Below, one piece after another: positions 16,985 to 26,049 of a stretch of 64,000 nt of DNA. Position 1 is the stretch's first letter. Each line of letters starts with the position of its first letter. The notes under the pieces were generated by a model that saw nothing but the letters and a program-made list of their open reading frames with translations, ran no database searches and was not told the DNA's origin. Source of the DNA: Nitrosarchaeum sp. (GTDB taxonomy: Archaea > Thermoproteota > Nitrososphaeria > Nitrososphaerales > Nitrosopumilaceae); assembly GCA_023265135.1 (NCBI GenBank), contig JAHFUM010000005.1:1-64000 (forward strand), given 5' to 3'. A program made the position numbers and the translations under genes.

Positions 16985-17194
16985 TCAAATTCTTATCAAT
17001 TCGTTATAATCATCCATATTTAGATGAGTTTTATTTTTAGATTTTTCAACTGCATTAGTTGTTACAAAATGTAAATCTTCATCAGACTTGGCATCTTCTC
17101 TAGCAAATTCAAGCATTCTAATAAACAAAGGAACATCCATTTTGATTACGTCAACTGAATCTTTTCCTTCTTTAAGTTGCCTTAAAGTTGTCAT
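16985..17194 (-). CDS. Small head-block protein, 69 aa, possible capsid-targeted protein
   Basis: Starts MTTLRQLKEGKDSVDVIKMD; the N-terminus ends in LKE, a possible gp21 site. The core 'MDVPLFIRMLEFAREDAKSDEDLHFVTTNAVE' is a pattern I recall from small proteins between genes 21 and 22 in T4-like marine phages. It is encoded with one-base overlap after gp21. The role is probably prohead core or internal protein. Confidence 0.7.
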   Translation of the reverse strand: MTTLRQLKEGKDSVDVIKMDVPLFIRMLEFAREDAKSDEDLHFVTTNAVEKSKNKTHLNMDDYNELIRI

Positions 17195-17847
17195 TATTTG
17201 CCAAATTTAAGCATGAGTTTAGAAAATTCTTGGATGAACTTCTGTTCGTTAATTTTCTTTTTAACAACTTTATCTACTACTAATTCGATAATACGACCAT
17301 CAGCTGTCATCTCATATGATATATTTTCATTAAAATAGTTAGAAAAACATCCATTTCCACTAGGATCTGACACACAATCTATTGCACTAAACATCAAATC
17401 TTTTTGAACATATTTAATACCATCGTGTTCTTGCAATGAACCTAAAGCTCTAGTAGAAACACCAAGACGACCACCAGCATCAAGGATACCGATAACAATT
17501 TGTCCCATCGGCGTGCCCTCTGTAATTCTTGCCTTTCCATTATAATGTATATCTTGCTTAGTTAATTTTTCTACAACCATACATACACGTTCAGGATTAA
17601 TTTGAGGTGAAGGAGGATGGTTTAATTCACCTAGTGATCTTTTATTTGAAACATAATCATTAATATACTTAGTAGCAGCACCTTCAAGTATTTCTGGGAG
17701 ATATATGCGTCCATTCTTATTCATATCTTCTCTAACACCTCTGCGGCCGGCTTGCATGAAGCGACCCTCCAGAAAATGTTTTCTACCAGAAGCAGTTTCT
17801 TCTGTTAAAAGTTCGACATCATCAAAAACTTCGGTAATTAATTTCAT
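17194..17847 (-). CDS. 21: Prohead protease gp21
   Basis: 217 aa (T4 gp21 is 212), serine protease of the herpes-assemblin-like S77/S78 type. Catalytic His77 in GELNHPPS and Ser131 in GVSTRALGS. It cleaves scaffold, capsid and internal proteins after L-x-E or I-x-E. Its own N-terminus MKLITEVFDDVELLTEE carries such a site (LLTE|E), fitting self-processing. The protein is in the standard position between the gp67-like protein and gp22. Confidence 0.95.
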   Translation of the reverse strand: MKLITEVFDDVELLTEETASGRKHFLEGRFMQAGRRGVREDMNKNGRIYLPEILEGAATKYINDYVSNKRSLGELNHPPSPQINPERVCMVVEKLTKQDIHYNGKARITEGTPMGQIVIGILDAGGRLGVSTRALGSLQEHDGIKYVQKDLMFSAIDCVSDPSGNGCFSNYFNENISYEMTADGRIIELVVDKVVKKKINEQKFIQEFSKLMLKFGK

Positions 17848-17856
17848 TAAACTTCC

Positions 17857-18189
17857 TTATAGTCCTGATGCTTTCTTAAATCTTTCAGCATCAAATCTTG
17901 GATTAGAAGCGGCAAATATTTTTGCATGGTGTGCGTGTAGAGTTTTGCGGATATCTAAATTTGGTTCAGATGCAATTTCTTTAGCTGCAGCCACCATATG
18001 TTTTCTTGTTAAAGTTGCCTCTTCTAAAGGCTCATTTTTTTCTAAAATGTTACTCATAACAGTTTTCTTAAATTCTTCAAGTTTGGTAGATACCTTTTCC
18101 ATAATAACCTGGTTAAATGATTGCTCTGCTTGAAGATGATCTTCAGAAATAATGTTAGAAACTAATGATTGTACTTGTTCATTTGGCAT
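17857..18189 (-). CDS. 67: Prohead core protein, gp67-like
   Basis: 110 aa. The N-terminal half 'VQSLVSNIISEDHLQAEQSF' plus 'NQVIMEKVSTKLEEFKKTVMSNIL' parallels T4 gp67 ('GLIEAIKSNDLVAARKLFAEAMAARTIDLIKEEK'), a small prohead core protein encoded between 20 and 21. The very acidic T4 tail is missing, replaced by a neutral helix (RKHMVAAAKEIASE) and a basic C-terminus. L-x-E sites (PLEE|A) suggest processing by gp21. It has its own late promoter. Confidence 0.7.
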   Translation of the reverse strand: MPNEQVQSLVSNIISEDHLQAEQSFNQVIMEKVSTKLEEFKKTVMSNILEKNEPLEEATLTRKHMVAAAKEIASEPNLDIRKTLHAHHAKIFAASNPRFDAERFKKASGL

Positions 18190-18219
18190 TGGTATTCCCT
18201 TTGTTGATTGTCATTGATA

Positions 18220-18227
18220 TATTTATA
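18220..18227 (-). promoter_or_regulatory. Late promoter TATAAATA for the gp67-like gene
   Basis: Exact TATAAATA on the minus strand, about 31 bases before the gp67-like ATG, just outside the end of gene 20. Confidence 0.82.
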
Positions 18228-18232
18228 TTTTA

Positions 18233-19936
18233 TTACTTCTGATAATTGGAAGGATTATATTCATCTTCTCCACCCGCTGCTTGAGATTGTGAACCTGATT
18301 GAGCTTGACCAGGTTGATTACCTTGTTGCTGCATCATTTGTTGCTGCTGTTCCATTTGATAATCTGCCTGTTGTTTCCATTGTGGTTGTGCAGTTGGGTC
18401 ATCTTTTTCTGATGTAATCTCTTTGTTCATTTGAGCGAGATCTTCATCATTAAACATTAATATATTCTTTTGTACCCATTCTTTACTATAATATGACTGT
18501 AAATATGGATCTATCATTTGCAACATTGTAATGCGTGATGTTAAAATTTCTTGATTTTTTAATTCAGTAAAGAAGTTATCTTTCTGAAAATCTATCTTAA
18601 TAAATGGTTTTAAATCTTCCCATTCCTCACTATTACAAATACCTTTAAGTATTAACTGAGTTTTAAGAGCATCAATCAATAATTGACCAAACTTATTTCT
18701 TAATCTATCAATAAACTTTTGAAATTTGACCTCATCTCTAGATATTTCTTCAGTTTTACCTAAACTAAAACCACTTTCTTGCTGAAGTCTACTTTTTGGA
18801 ATATCAAGAGCTTCATACATCTTTTCTTTAAACCATGCCAATGAATCTAAATAACCAGTAACATTTTGAGCACCAGGTAACGATGATACTTCTGTACCCT
18901 TCCCACCTTCTCTGCGTGGCATCCAAAAGTCTTCTAACATACTCATATACTTCTTATCATTTTTTACATCACCTGTTTTTGCATCATAAACCATTTTGTT
19001 TCGATAACGATTCATAATATCTTTTAAATATTGTTCTGCTTTTAACTTTGGAAGGTTACCCACATCAACGTAGAATATTCGTCTTTCAGGAGCACGTGCA
19101 ATGAAATAAACTATTGTAGCATCTTCCAACATTCGCAACTGATTAATAGGTCGAATTGCTTTATGTAGCGGACTTAACATCATATTAGTATTAGCATCTA
19201 TAAGTCCACTAGGAACAAATATGATTGCATCATTACTAATTTTTAGGTTTGTCGTTGGAGACTGTTGCGCAACAGTACTATTTTGTTGTTTAAATGTACC
19301 GAAACCCTGGTCATTATAAAGATAATATTCTTCAATAGAATCAACAACTGTTGCACCTTCAGATGTTTTTCTTGTTTTAACATCTTTAATCTTCCTAATA
19401 TTCATACCATCAAGAAGTACTAATTTTTGAATTCCATCAGATGTTTTATTTTTATCTACAATAATCTGAAACGGTAATCTACCGTCAACATACCATCTTC
19501 TGAAAAGTTCTGAACTTTTCTCATCATATTGTAATAATCTAAGAACCTCATCAAACTCAGCAATAAGTTTATTTTTTATATTATCTGATACATCTTCTAA
19601 TTTATCAAGATCAAGTTGTACCATTTTGGAATCTTGTTCTTGAGGTATAGCCTCATTTACAATTTCTTGGATAGCAATATCAACTTCAGCAAAAAGAGAA
19701 ATTTCACGATATTTTTTAATCGCTTCAAGTTCAGTTTTAACCTGACCATCTATATCAAGATAAGTTCCAAATGCAGTTGAAAAGTTTGATGATGATAGAA
19801 CCGTTGAGGAACCATCATCATCTAAACCTGTGGATAATGCACCTGATAATTCTTGGTTTTTGGATTCTTTTTGTTTAAATTGTAACCCAAAAAGTCCTAA
19901 AGTTGAATTTAAAGTATCTTCAAATAAACTACTCAT
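18233..19936 (-). CDS. 20: Portal protein gp20
   Basis: 567 aa (T4 gp20 is 524). Portal vertex subunit through which DNA is packaged and ejected. Recognised by 'YREISLFAEVDIAIQEIVNE', 'FRRWYVDGRLPFQIIVD', 'IDANTNMMLSPLHKAIRPIN' with 'LRMLEDATIVYFIARAPERR', and 'IPKSRLQQESGFSLGKTEEISRDEVKFQKFI'-type motifs. The C-terminal 60 residues are Gln-rich low complexity (EQQQQMMQQQGNQ), a lineage-specific tail. It follows tail-tube gene 19 as in T4. Confidence 0.95.
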   Translation of the reverse strand: MSSLFEDTLNSTLGLFGLQFKQKESKNQELSGALSTGLDDDGSSTVLSSSNFSTAFGTYLDIDGQVKTELEAIKKYREISLFAEVDIAIQEIVNEAIPQEQDSKMVQLDLDKLEDVSDNIKNKLIAEFDEVLRLLQYDEKSSELFRRWYVDGRLPFQIIVDKNKTSDGIQKLVLLDGMNIRKIKDVKTRKTSEGATVVDSIEEYYLYNDQGFGTFKQQNSTVAQQSPTTNLKISNDAIIFVPSGLIDANTNMMLSPLHKAIRPINQLRMLEDATIVYFIARAPERRIFYVDVGNLPKLKAEQYLKDIMNRYRNKMVYDAKTGDVKNDKKYMSMLEDFWMPRREGGKGTEVSSLPGAQNVTGYLDSLAWFKEKMYEALDIPKSRLQQESGFSLGKTEEISRDEVKFQKFIDRLRNKFGQLLIDALKTQLILKGICNSEEWEDLKPFIKIDFQKDNFFTELKNQEILTSRITMLQMIDPYLQSYYSKEWVQKNILMFNDEDLAQMNKEITSEKDDPTAQPQWKQQADYQMEQQQQMMQQQGNQPGQAQSGSQSQAAGGEDEYNPSNYQK

Positions 19937-19948
19937 TATGCTCTATAA

Positions 19949-20536
19949 TTAAATACCAACAGCGGCACCACCAAATGGTGAAGATATTCCAACATTAGCA
20001 GAAATTCCAGTAACATTTCCTGTAACATCAAACCAGCTGTATGCAATATCAACCTGAAAGCGTTCAACATTGTCATTATCACCAAAGTTCAACTGAATTG
20101 GTGATACTGCAGTCGGCCATGAATCAGCAAAAGTATAGGATTTTAGAGACACACCATTGCGATCTAGTTGTTCAACTTGTAAATCAATTGTATATGCTAA
20201 TGGATTAGTAAGACCTGTATTTTCTTTACGATTGTTGATTATATTCATCCATGACTCAAATGCATTATGAATTGCAAAGTCGTTGTCATTAATAACTGTA
20301 ATTTGCCAGTTATCAAATCTACGTTCACCGGCCAACTTTACTTCACGCCCGCGATACATAACCGGTGTAATATTCACTGTTTGACCTGGGAGTGATGCTG
20401 CTTCGCACAAAAATTGTGCTTTTTGTGCAGCAGATGTGCCACCTGAAACAAATGATGGAAAGTTCAAGGTTACACGGAACTGGTTTGCTCTGGCACCTCC
20501 AGATAACAATGACGCCTTAAATTCGAGAATTGACAT
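19949..20536 (-). CDS. 19: Tail tube protein gp19
   Basis: 195 aa (T4 gp19 is 163). It builds the inner tube of the contractile tail. Features: ANQFRVTLNFPSFVSG, CEAASLPGQTVNITPVMYRG, REVKLAGERRFDNWQITVIN, and FQVDIAYSWFDVTG near the C-terminus. Its start codon and ribosome site AAGGAG lie inside the last codons of the upstream HNH endonuclease gene (20-base overlap). It is in T4 order after sheath gene 18. Confidence 0.93.
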   Translation of the reverse strand: MSILEFKASLLSGGARANQFRVTLNFPSFVSGGTSAAQKAQFLCEAASLPGQTVNITPVMYRGREVKLAGERRFDNWQITVINDNDFAIHNAFESWMNIINNRKENTGLTNPLAYTIDLQVEQLDRNGVSLKSYTFADSWPTAVSPIQLNFGDNDNVERFQVDIAYSWFDVTGNVTGISANVGISSPFGGAAVGI

Positions 20537-21539
20537 TTTTACTCCTTAAAATTAATTGCTCTAACAAATATTTATGTTCATTTAATAACCGACCATTTTT
20601 AGATATATTATCTCTCCATGGTATAATCTTTAAATTTTCTAACGACGAACATAACTCTACTGAAATTTTATTTTTCCAACAAATATTAATTGGAATAATA
20701 TGATCTAAATGATAGTTATTATTTTTGCCCTGTTTACCTCTAGATAAATTATCAGGATTTATAGTATCTTTAAATTCTTTATATATTTTATTAGTTTTCC
20801 TAATAACTGCGGCATGATATCTTCTAAATTCTTTAATAAATCCTAAAGCTTTAACTTCTTTTTTAATTTTAGGTAATGCATTTGTTATCAATGCTCTAAT
20901 ACTTCCATATGAACTTTTAGTTAAGATAATTAATTTTGATCCGACTATTTTGGGTGATATTCCAATTTTATATGCAGTTTTTGGTGATATTTTGTAATGT
21001 ATTCCTTCACTTTTTTGTCTAACTAAATTTTGTTCTTTTATAGTTTTTAATCTTACTCTATTACATTGATAAAGATATAGTTTATATCCATCCTTTTTAA
21101 CCCATGCAGGATTATCTTCGCCGCATTGAGGTTTAGGCAAATTGCAAATTGAAGATTCTTTACATTTTAAAGACAATTTTCTAGATTTTGAAATATTTTC
21201 TCGATGTTCTTTAGACCTTGAGATTCCTTTTAATGCATTAGATATTTTTAATCTAGATTCAATTGTATATATTTTACCTGTTGATGTAAATTTAAGTGCA
21301 CATTTAGTGCAATATTTATCTCCACTTTGACGTTCTAATATCTGTCTTGCCTGACGTTCAAAAATGTTATTACATTCTTCACATACACATCCAACTTTAA
21401 TTGTGGATCCTATTTTGATTAAAGTTGAAACATCGACTCTTATTACATCTCCCAAATTGCAAACAAATCCCAACTTATTATATTTAAATCGTTGAGGATT
21501 TGTTGCAATCTTAACATAATATAATTTATCAATGAACAT
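20517..21539 (-). CDS. HNH homing endonuclease inserted between genes 18 and 19
   Basis: 340 aa. N-terminal zinc ribbon with two CxxC pairs (CVCEEC ... CTKC, residues 50-80), a middle part with NUMOD3-like repeats (SRLKISNALKGISRSKEH, GEDNPAW), and a C-terminal HNH core YHLDHIIPINICWKNK...SSLENLKIIPWRDN. It separates sheath and tube genes that are adjacent in T4. Lys- and Asn-rich composition and an AT-rich sequence set it apart from its neighbours. Its last six codons contain the gp19 ribosome site and start. Confidence 0.85.
   Translation of the reverse strand: MFIDKLYYVKIATNPQRFKYNKLGFVCNLGDVIRVDVSTLIKIGSTIKVGCVCEECNNIFERQARQILERQSGDKYCTKCALKFTSTGKIYTIESRLKISNALKGISRSKEHRENISKSRKLSLKCKESSICNLPKPQCGEDNPAWVKKDGYKLYLYQCNRVRLKTIKEQNLVRQKSEGIHYKISPKTAYKIGISPKIVGSKLIILTKSSYGSIRALITNALPKIKKEVKALGFIKEFRRYHAAVIRKTNKIYKEFKDTINPDNLSRGKQGKNNNYHLDHIIPINICWKNKISVELCSSLENLKIIPWRDNISKNGRLLNEHKYLLEQLILRSKNVNSRI
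20569..20576 (-). promoter_or_regulatory. Possible late promoter CATAAATA for gene 19
   Basis: Minus strand CATAAATA inside the 3' end of the HNH gene, about 33 bases before the gp19 ATG. The same CATAAATA variant lies before gene 18. It would let gene 19 be transcribed independently of the inserted endonuclease. Confidence 0.5.
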
Positions 21540-21546
21540 CTAAATC

Positions 21547-23346
21547 TTATCTTCCAATAACTGTAGAAAATGCAACATCACTGCGTGTTGCAACAAATTC
21601 TAAAGTAATGAAATTAATAGATTTTGCTGGCTTCACGTATATAGAAGCAACAAATTGGTTGCGATCAATCACGTCTCCTGGGTTATTGCTTGCATCGCAC
21701 TTTACTAAAAACTCTGTAATACCTCTGCGACCTTGAACACCACGCAAGAAGGGCTCAATCATATTCTTAAACTGTGCTCTTGTGAAATTATCATTAAACT
21801 CGAACAATGAATATTTAGCAGCAAGAGAAATGCTTTTTTCTAGTACAATGAATAATCTTCGTACATTGATTCTATCAAACGCTGATGGTTTAGATGTCAT
21901 AGTTCTATCACCAAACAATACTGGACCGGCAGATGCATCCATAATAACTGGATTAATGCCTTTTGGATACAGATAATCACGATCAGTTTGATCTGGATTG
22001 TAAGCAAACTTAATAACGTTCTTAATTCCACCACGATTAAATCCGCCAAATGACCACCATGGATCATTAGTTGAATCTGTGCGAGCTGCAAGACCTGCCA
22101 TATCACCGTTCAACGGAATGTAACGATACTTTTTGTTATATCTATCGTAAACATATTTCATACCTGAGTCCATGAACCCATATGAGGCATCAGTATCATT
22201 TAAAGCAACTGAAGTTTTGAATGCTGCTACTGTTGTATTGGCACTAGTACCATCCTTAATAGGTGCACCGTTTGTATGTGGAGATACGAAACCAACTGCA
22301 TCTTTTCTGTAGTTTACTATATTTTCAATAACATATTGTTCTAATTGACCTACTGAACCAACGCTAAATGCCCCGCACATAAACAAGTTAACATCATACA
22401 AATCTTTATTCTTTAATTTATCATAAGCTGTTTGAACTTCTGAAATTGTTGATGGTGTACCTTGAACGCCACCCTCCATTGTTGCTGTATAGAAATTTGG
22501 AGATGCTACAATATTGATTTGAGCAAATGTTTTATTAGTAGGAGCAACATCAAATGCAGTAGAACCTATTGCAATATCATTACCACCGGTTGTAGCAGTT
22601 GGATGTTTTGACCACCAAACATAACTAGAACCTTCATTAAGAACATTAACATAATAGATACTTAAACCTTGATAATTTACAGCATCAGATGCTTTTGATA
22701 ATCCTTCATATTTTTCAAGGATTGTGTACGGCACACCAGTTATATGACCATTAACATCTATAACTAATATATGAACCTCATCATTTTTTGCAGTAAGATC
22801 TTGTGCTTTACCTTGAACATATGAAGATGTTCCTGGTAGTACATTAAAATAATCACTTAGTGGTTTAGAATTTGGAAACAACCCAGCATTTGTCGAAGAC
22901 CATGCCGAAAAAGCAGTCCATGTTGATGCATCAACAACAATAATTCCTGTACCATTTCCATTTGTACCAGGCTCTTTAGAAATAAATTCACCCGCATTAT
23001 TGCGTTGAGTATTTGTGATTGCATCATATTCATCACGGTTAAGTATTGTAACTGAAGATACACCTGATGTAACAGCATTTGCAACACCAGAGTTTGCAGA
23101 ACGCACAACCCAGCAAGCATTAGTATACTTAAAAAATTCTGCTGCTGTGTGCCACTCATTGGCATTTAGATCAGTCGGTTCACCAAATACTGAAACAAGT
23201 TCATCTTCTGATGAAATTAGAACTGGAGTATTAATGGGACCTTTTGAGAACCTTCCAGCTATTCCACCTACACCTGTTGCTACATTTGGCACTATGGTGC
23301 TAAAATCTTTTTCGATAATTTCGATTCCTGGACTTAATAGAGTCAT
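21547..23346 (-). CDS. 18: Tail sheath protein gp18
   Basis: 599 aa (T4 gp18 is 659). Contractile sheath subunit. The N-terminus TLLSPGIEIIEKDFST, 'VATGVGGIAGRFSKGPINTP' and 'FFKYTNACWVVRS' are sheath signatures; the C-terminal block 'NVRRLFIVLEKSISLAAKYS' plus 'FEFNDNFTRAQFKNMIEPFL' is the conserved sheath core. It is followed by the inserted HNH gene and then gp19. Confidence 0.95.
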   Translation of the reverse strand: MTLLSPGIEIIEKDFSTIVPNVATGVGGIAGRFSKGPINTPVLISSEDELVSVFGEPTDLNANEWHTAAEFFKYTNACWVVRSANSGVANAVTSGVSSVTILNRDEYDAITNTQRNNAGEFISKEPGTNGNGTGIIVVDASTWTAFSAWSSTNAGLFPNSKPLSDYFNVLPGTSSYVQGKAQDLTAKNDEVHILVIDVNGHITGVPYTILEKYEGLSKASDAVNYQGLSIYYVNVLNEGSSYVWWSKHPTATTGGNDIAIGSTAFDVAPTNKTFAQINIVASPNFYTATMEGGVQGTPSTISEVQTAYDKLKNKDLYDVNLFMCGAFSVGSVGQLEQYVIENIVNYRKDAVGFVSPHTNGAPIKDGTSANTTVAAFKTSVALNDTDASYGFMDSGMKYVYDRYNKKYRYIPLNGDMAGLAARTDSTNDPWWSFGGFNRGGIKNVIKFAYNPDQTDRDYLYPKGINPVIMDASAGPVLFGDRTMTSKPSAFDRINVRRLFIVLEKSISLAAKYSLFEFNDNFTRAQFKNMIEPFLRGVQGRRGITEFLVKCDASNNPGDVIDRNQFVASIYVKPAKSINFITLEFVATRSDVAFSTVIGR

Positions 23347-23384
23347 TACTTAACCTTTCGTGTTATTACTTCTAATTCATCTTA

Positions 23385-23392
23385 TATTTATG
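23385..23392 (-). promoter_or_regulatory. Possible late promoter CATAAATA for gene 18
   Basis: Minus strand CATAAATA overlapping the end of the 60-aa gene, about 39 bases upstream of the gp18 ATG, with ribosome site GAAAGG in between. Confidence 0.5.
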
Positions 23393-23570
23393 ATTTTGAT
23401 ACATTTCTTAATCTTGCAAGCGACTTCTTCTTATTTTCTTCTTTATAGTTTTGCTTTTTTGGAGTATCTCCAATTGGTAGGATTGGATTTGCGACACTGG
23501 CAGTATTAGTTGCCGGAGGCATACCATCTTCAATCAAATTTTCCTTAAGTTCTCTATAAGTTTTTGACAT
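23388..23570 (-). CDS. Small protein before gp18, 60 aa, possible capsid/tail accessory
   Basis: Starts MSKTYRELKENLIEDGMPPA and ends in a basic KKSLARLRNVSKS. The N-terminus resembles the MKTFKE-type leader followed by L-K-E|N. The centre is rich in Pro, Ala and Thr. Similar short proteins sit upstream of the sheath gene in related phages by my recollection; no function is known to me. It overlaps the 121-aa gene by 37 bases. Confidence 0.6.
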   Translation of the reverse strand: MSKTYRELKENLIEDGMPPATNTASVANPILPIGDTPKKQNYKEENKKKSLARLRNVSKS

Positions 23571-23899
23571 AATTTTATCTCACTCTGATTTATTCCACTA
23601 ACTTGCTCGGGCATTCTATTTAAAAATACTAGTACAGTTTTTAATTTATCCCAATTTTCATTCTTTACTTTAAAAAACATCATCTGTACACATAATTCTG
23701 GTTCAAATATATTTAACAATGTAACTATATGATTTAAAAGAAGATTAGTTCTAGAAAAATCCATATTTTCTTTAGAGCATATCCTTGTCAAGAAAAGAAA
23801 TTTATCTACATCTTCCTTAAACTCTTCTATTGTTTTAATAGCAGGATTATCGTATGCTTTCATAGCAACCATAACAAAGTTAGAATTGTTTATAATCAC
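23534..23899 (-). CDS. Conserved T4-like phage protein, 121 aa, unknown
   Basis: The core 'MKAYDNPAIKTIEEFKEDVD', 'LLLNHIVTLLNIFEPELCVQ' and 'WDKLKTVLVFLNRMPEQ' is mostly helical and matches a hypothetical family I recall from T4-like marine phages near gene 18. An internal start (MVAMKAYDN) is equally likely. No catalytic motif is visible. Confidence 0.65.
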   Translation of the reverse strand: MIINNSNFVMVAMKAYDNPAIKTIEEFKEDVDKFLFLTRICSKENMDFSRTNLLLNHIVTLLNIFEPELCVQMMFFKVKNENWDKLKTVLVFLNRMPEQVSGINQSEIKLCQKLIENLRKI

Positions 23900-23908
23900 A
23901 ATAATTTA

Positions 23909-24553
23909 TTAGCTGTAAATAGCCCCATTGCCACCGACAACTACCCATTTAGAAATTGCTGAAACATATTGCAAAACTGTTGACTTACCAATTGCATTTA
24001 ATGTAATTGTTGTAAATCCTAGTCCTGTAATGGAAATAGATGCAGTTTTGCCACCATCTAATGTATTTACAAAAATTGTCTTAAATTGACCATTAGAACC
24101 AGAGGACAGTGAAAATAAACTATTTACACCAGTATTACAATCTAATTGAGTCAATTCTCGTAATGGAGAAATAATTTTTGTAACTATATTAGTTTGGTCA
24201 GCTGAGGTATATACCAAATTTTCCGACGACTGAACTGTAATACCATCTGTTGAAGATGACCCAATTTGTAAGTTTCCAACAATATGCAATTTGGAACTAG
24301 GATTATTTGTTCCAATACCAATTCTATCTATTGCACCTTTCAAAACTAACAAAGATGAATCGTTTTTAGACATTATTGTAGTATCAACTGCATTTTGCAA
24401 TGCATTAATTCTTATATTATCACTAGAATTAAGATTTTTCAAAAATGTAGTGATATTGATTTTCTTGTTAGTTCCATCTTGAATAATCATTAAATAGTCT
24501 GATGCAGTTAGCGCAACTGCATTTGACATACTTGTCACTTTAATCTCTGCCAT
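23909..24553 (-). CDS. Fibre-like structural protein, 214 aa
   Basis: The N-terminal MAEIKVTSMSNAVALTASDY plus 'LMIIQDGTNKKI' matches a short domain common at the start of phage tail-fibre and appendage proteins, then 'GIGTNNPSSKLHIVGNLQIG', typical of trimeric fibre shafts. The C-terminal 90 residues are beta-rich (FKTIFVNTLDGGKTASISIT). It is related to the next gene downstream-to-upstream (143 aa), suggesting duplication. It may be a neck or collar appendage given its place before the sheath gene. Confidence 0.65.
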   Translation of the reverse strand: MAEIKVTSMSNAVALTASDYLMIIQDGTNKKINITTFLKNLNSSDNIRINALQNAVDTTIMSKNDSSLLVLKGAIDRIGIGTNNPSSKLHIVGNLQIGSSSTDGITVQSSENLVYTSADQTNIVTKIISPLRELTQLDCNTGVNSLFSLSSGSNGQFKTIFVNTLDGGKTASISITGLGFTTITLNAIGKSTVLQYVSAISKWVVVGGNGAIYS

Positions 24554-24561
24554 TTTTATCC

Positions 24562-24993
24562 TTAAGCAATCACAACGCTATTATTTGCAAATACATACCA
24601 CAAACCATCAATATTTTTTAATGATACAGAATCACCTACAGCATTAAATGTAATAGTTGCAACTCCGGCACCTGATGTAACTGTAACTACACAAGTACCC
24701 CCACCAGATATAGACGATGCAACAATTTGCTTTTCCATACCATGAGTTCCTGATGCTAATGTATAATTTACAACACCGGATGTACTAGAAACCTTACTAA
24801 CTAAGAGGTTTGTTGCCAAAGCACCACTTGCTGGAGATTCAGATGCCTCATTAACAATAATTCTAGATGGCATTTTTAATGCAAAAGTTTGAACATCAAT
24901 TTTTAGAGATGATCCTGCCTGAGTTAAAAGTAGTAAGTCTCCTAAATTTAATGATGTTGCAGGATTTAAAGCAGATAATTTTGAGTCAGCCAT
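24562..24993 (-). CDS. Fibre-like structural protein, 143 aa
   Basis: N-terminal MADSKLSALNPATSLNLGDL plus 'LLLTQAGSSLKID' is the same domain as in the 214-aa neighbour, followed by a beta-rich C-terminal domain ending 'GDSVSLKNIDGLWYVFANNS', also parallel to the neighbour's 'GKSTVLQYVSAISKWVVVGG'. The two are likely paralogues. Structural role inferred. Confidence 0.6.
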   Translation of the reverse strand: MADSKLSALNPATSLNLGDLLLLTQAGSSLKIDVQTFALKMPSRIIVNEASESPASGALATNLLVSKVSSTSGVVNYTLASGTHGMEKQIVASSISGGGTCVVTVTSGAGVATITFNAVGDSVSLKNIDGLWYVFANNSVVIA

Positions 24994-25001
24994 TCACATC
25001 C

Positions 25002-26012
25002 TTAGTTAAATGAAATGCCACTTGCATCAGGTGCAGAGAATGTAACAGTTGATTTTTGACTCTTAGATTCTGGTAATATATCTGAAACATATCCACCAAC
25101 TGTAGCTGCACCAGTTGTTACCTGTCCTGCAGTTGCAACGTCACCTGCTACAGCAGTATACTTAAACTTTAGTGAGGTTGAGGTTGATGTTGCAGCATCA
25201 TATACTAGATTTCTAGCAGTTGCATTAACATTAAGGACAACTTTTGGTGAACCTTGAACTGAAACTGGTTCTGATGTTGCCAATGTAACCGTAACTATAT
25301 CTCCCGTAACCACATGCGCTGCGTTGCTATATGTAATAGAAGCTGTATATGTTGGAACAACAACAGCATCAGCATAAATAGAATTCAGTTCACCTAACGC
25401 CCACATAACCTCAAATGCCTTTGCAAACTCAGCATTAGTTCCCGTGATTGTACCAGTTTGTGAAGTAGGTCCATCCGCCGCGGTAAATTGGTTAGCCGTA
25501 ATTCTTGTAACAGAATTATAATATCCATTTAAAGTTGATTCTTTAATCATAACTGGAGTTCCTGTTAAAACAGCAGTCCCTTGAGTTTTTGATGTGATTG
25601 TAAATGCATTAGTAGCCGCGGTTGCAAGAACATATGTACCATTGTATTCAACCTGGCCTCTAATATCTTGAATAACAACAGTATCACCAGCAGAATAGTT
25701 ATGACTTCCTGTAGTTGTCCCTGAAACAGTTGTACCATTTCCGGAGATGCTTGCAACTGCCATAACAGCAGAAGCGGCGACTTCAGTGATTAATGCGCTT
25801 TGCCCAGTAACCAATCCATGAGCAGTTGAGTTAACTGTCACTAATCCAGCACCATCTGACGAAATTGATTGAATTGCTGTTGCACCCATACCAGCAGCAG
25901 GGGCAACCCAACCATGTTTAGAAGGATAAACAAAGAATCCAGGATATGTTTTTCTTGCTTTTGAACCATCAGCAGGCCAGTCGGGTTTAGAAATATAGTT
26001 TGGTGTAGACAT
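25002..26012 (-). CDS. Beta-rich virion structural protein, 336 aa
   Basis: Starts MSTPNYISKPDWPADGSKAR. Residues about 45-155 contain two copies of a small beta module of the 'HGL.TG..V.I..V.G' type (STAHGLVTGQSALITEV; TGSHNYSAGDTVVIQDIRGQ), seen in many phage virion proteins. The C-terminal part has Ig-like strands with many Val/Thr. No enzyme motif. A late-promoter-like AATAAATA lies just upstream. Confidence 0.6.
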   Translation of the reverse strand: MSTPNYISKPDWPADGSKARKTYPGFFVYPSKHGWVAPAAGMGATAIQSISSDGAGLVTVNSTAHGLVTGQSALITEVAASAVMAVASISGNGTTVSGTTTGSHNYSAGDTVVIQDIRGQVEYNGTYVLATAATNAFTITSKTQGTAVLTGTPVMIKESTLNGYYNSVTRITANQFTAADGPTSQTGTITGTNAEFAKAFEVMWALGELNSIYADAVVVPTYTASITYSNAAHVVTGDIVTVTLATSEPVSVQGSPKVVLNVNATARNLVYDAATSTSTSLKFKYTAVAGDVATAGQVTTGAATVGGYVSDILPESKSQKSTVTFSAPDASGISFN

Positions 26013-26036
26013 TTATTGCTCCTCGTTAATGTATTA

Positions 26037-26044
26037 TATTTATT
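26037..26044 (-). promoter_or_regulatory. Possible late promoter AATAAATA for the 25.0-26.0 kb structural gene
   Basis: Minus strand AATAAATA about 25 bases before the ATG, with ribosome site GAGGAG in between. The octamer differs from the T4 form at the first base only. Confidence 0.45.
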
Positions 26045-26049
26045 GGTGG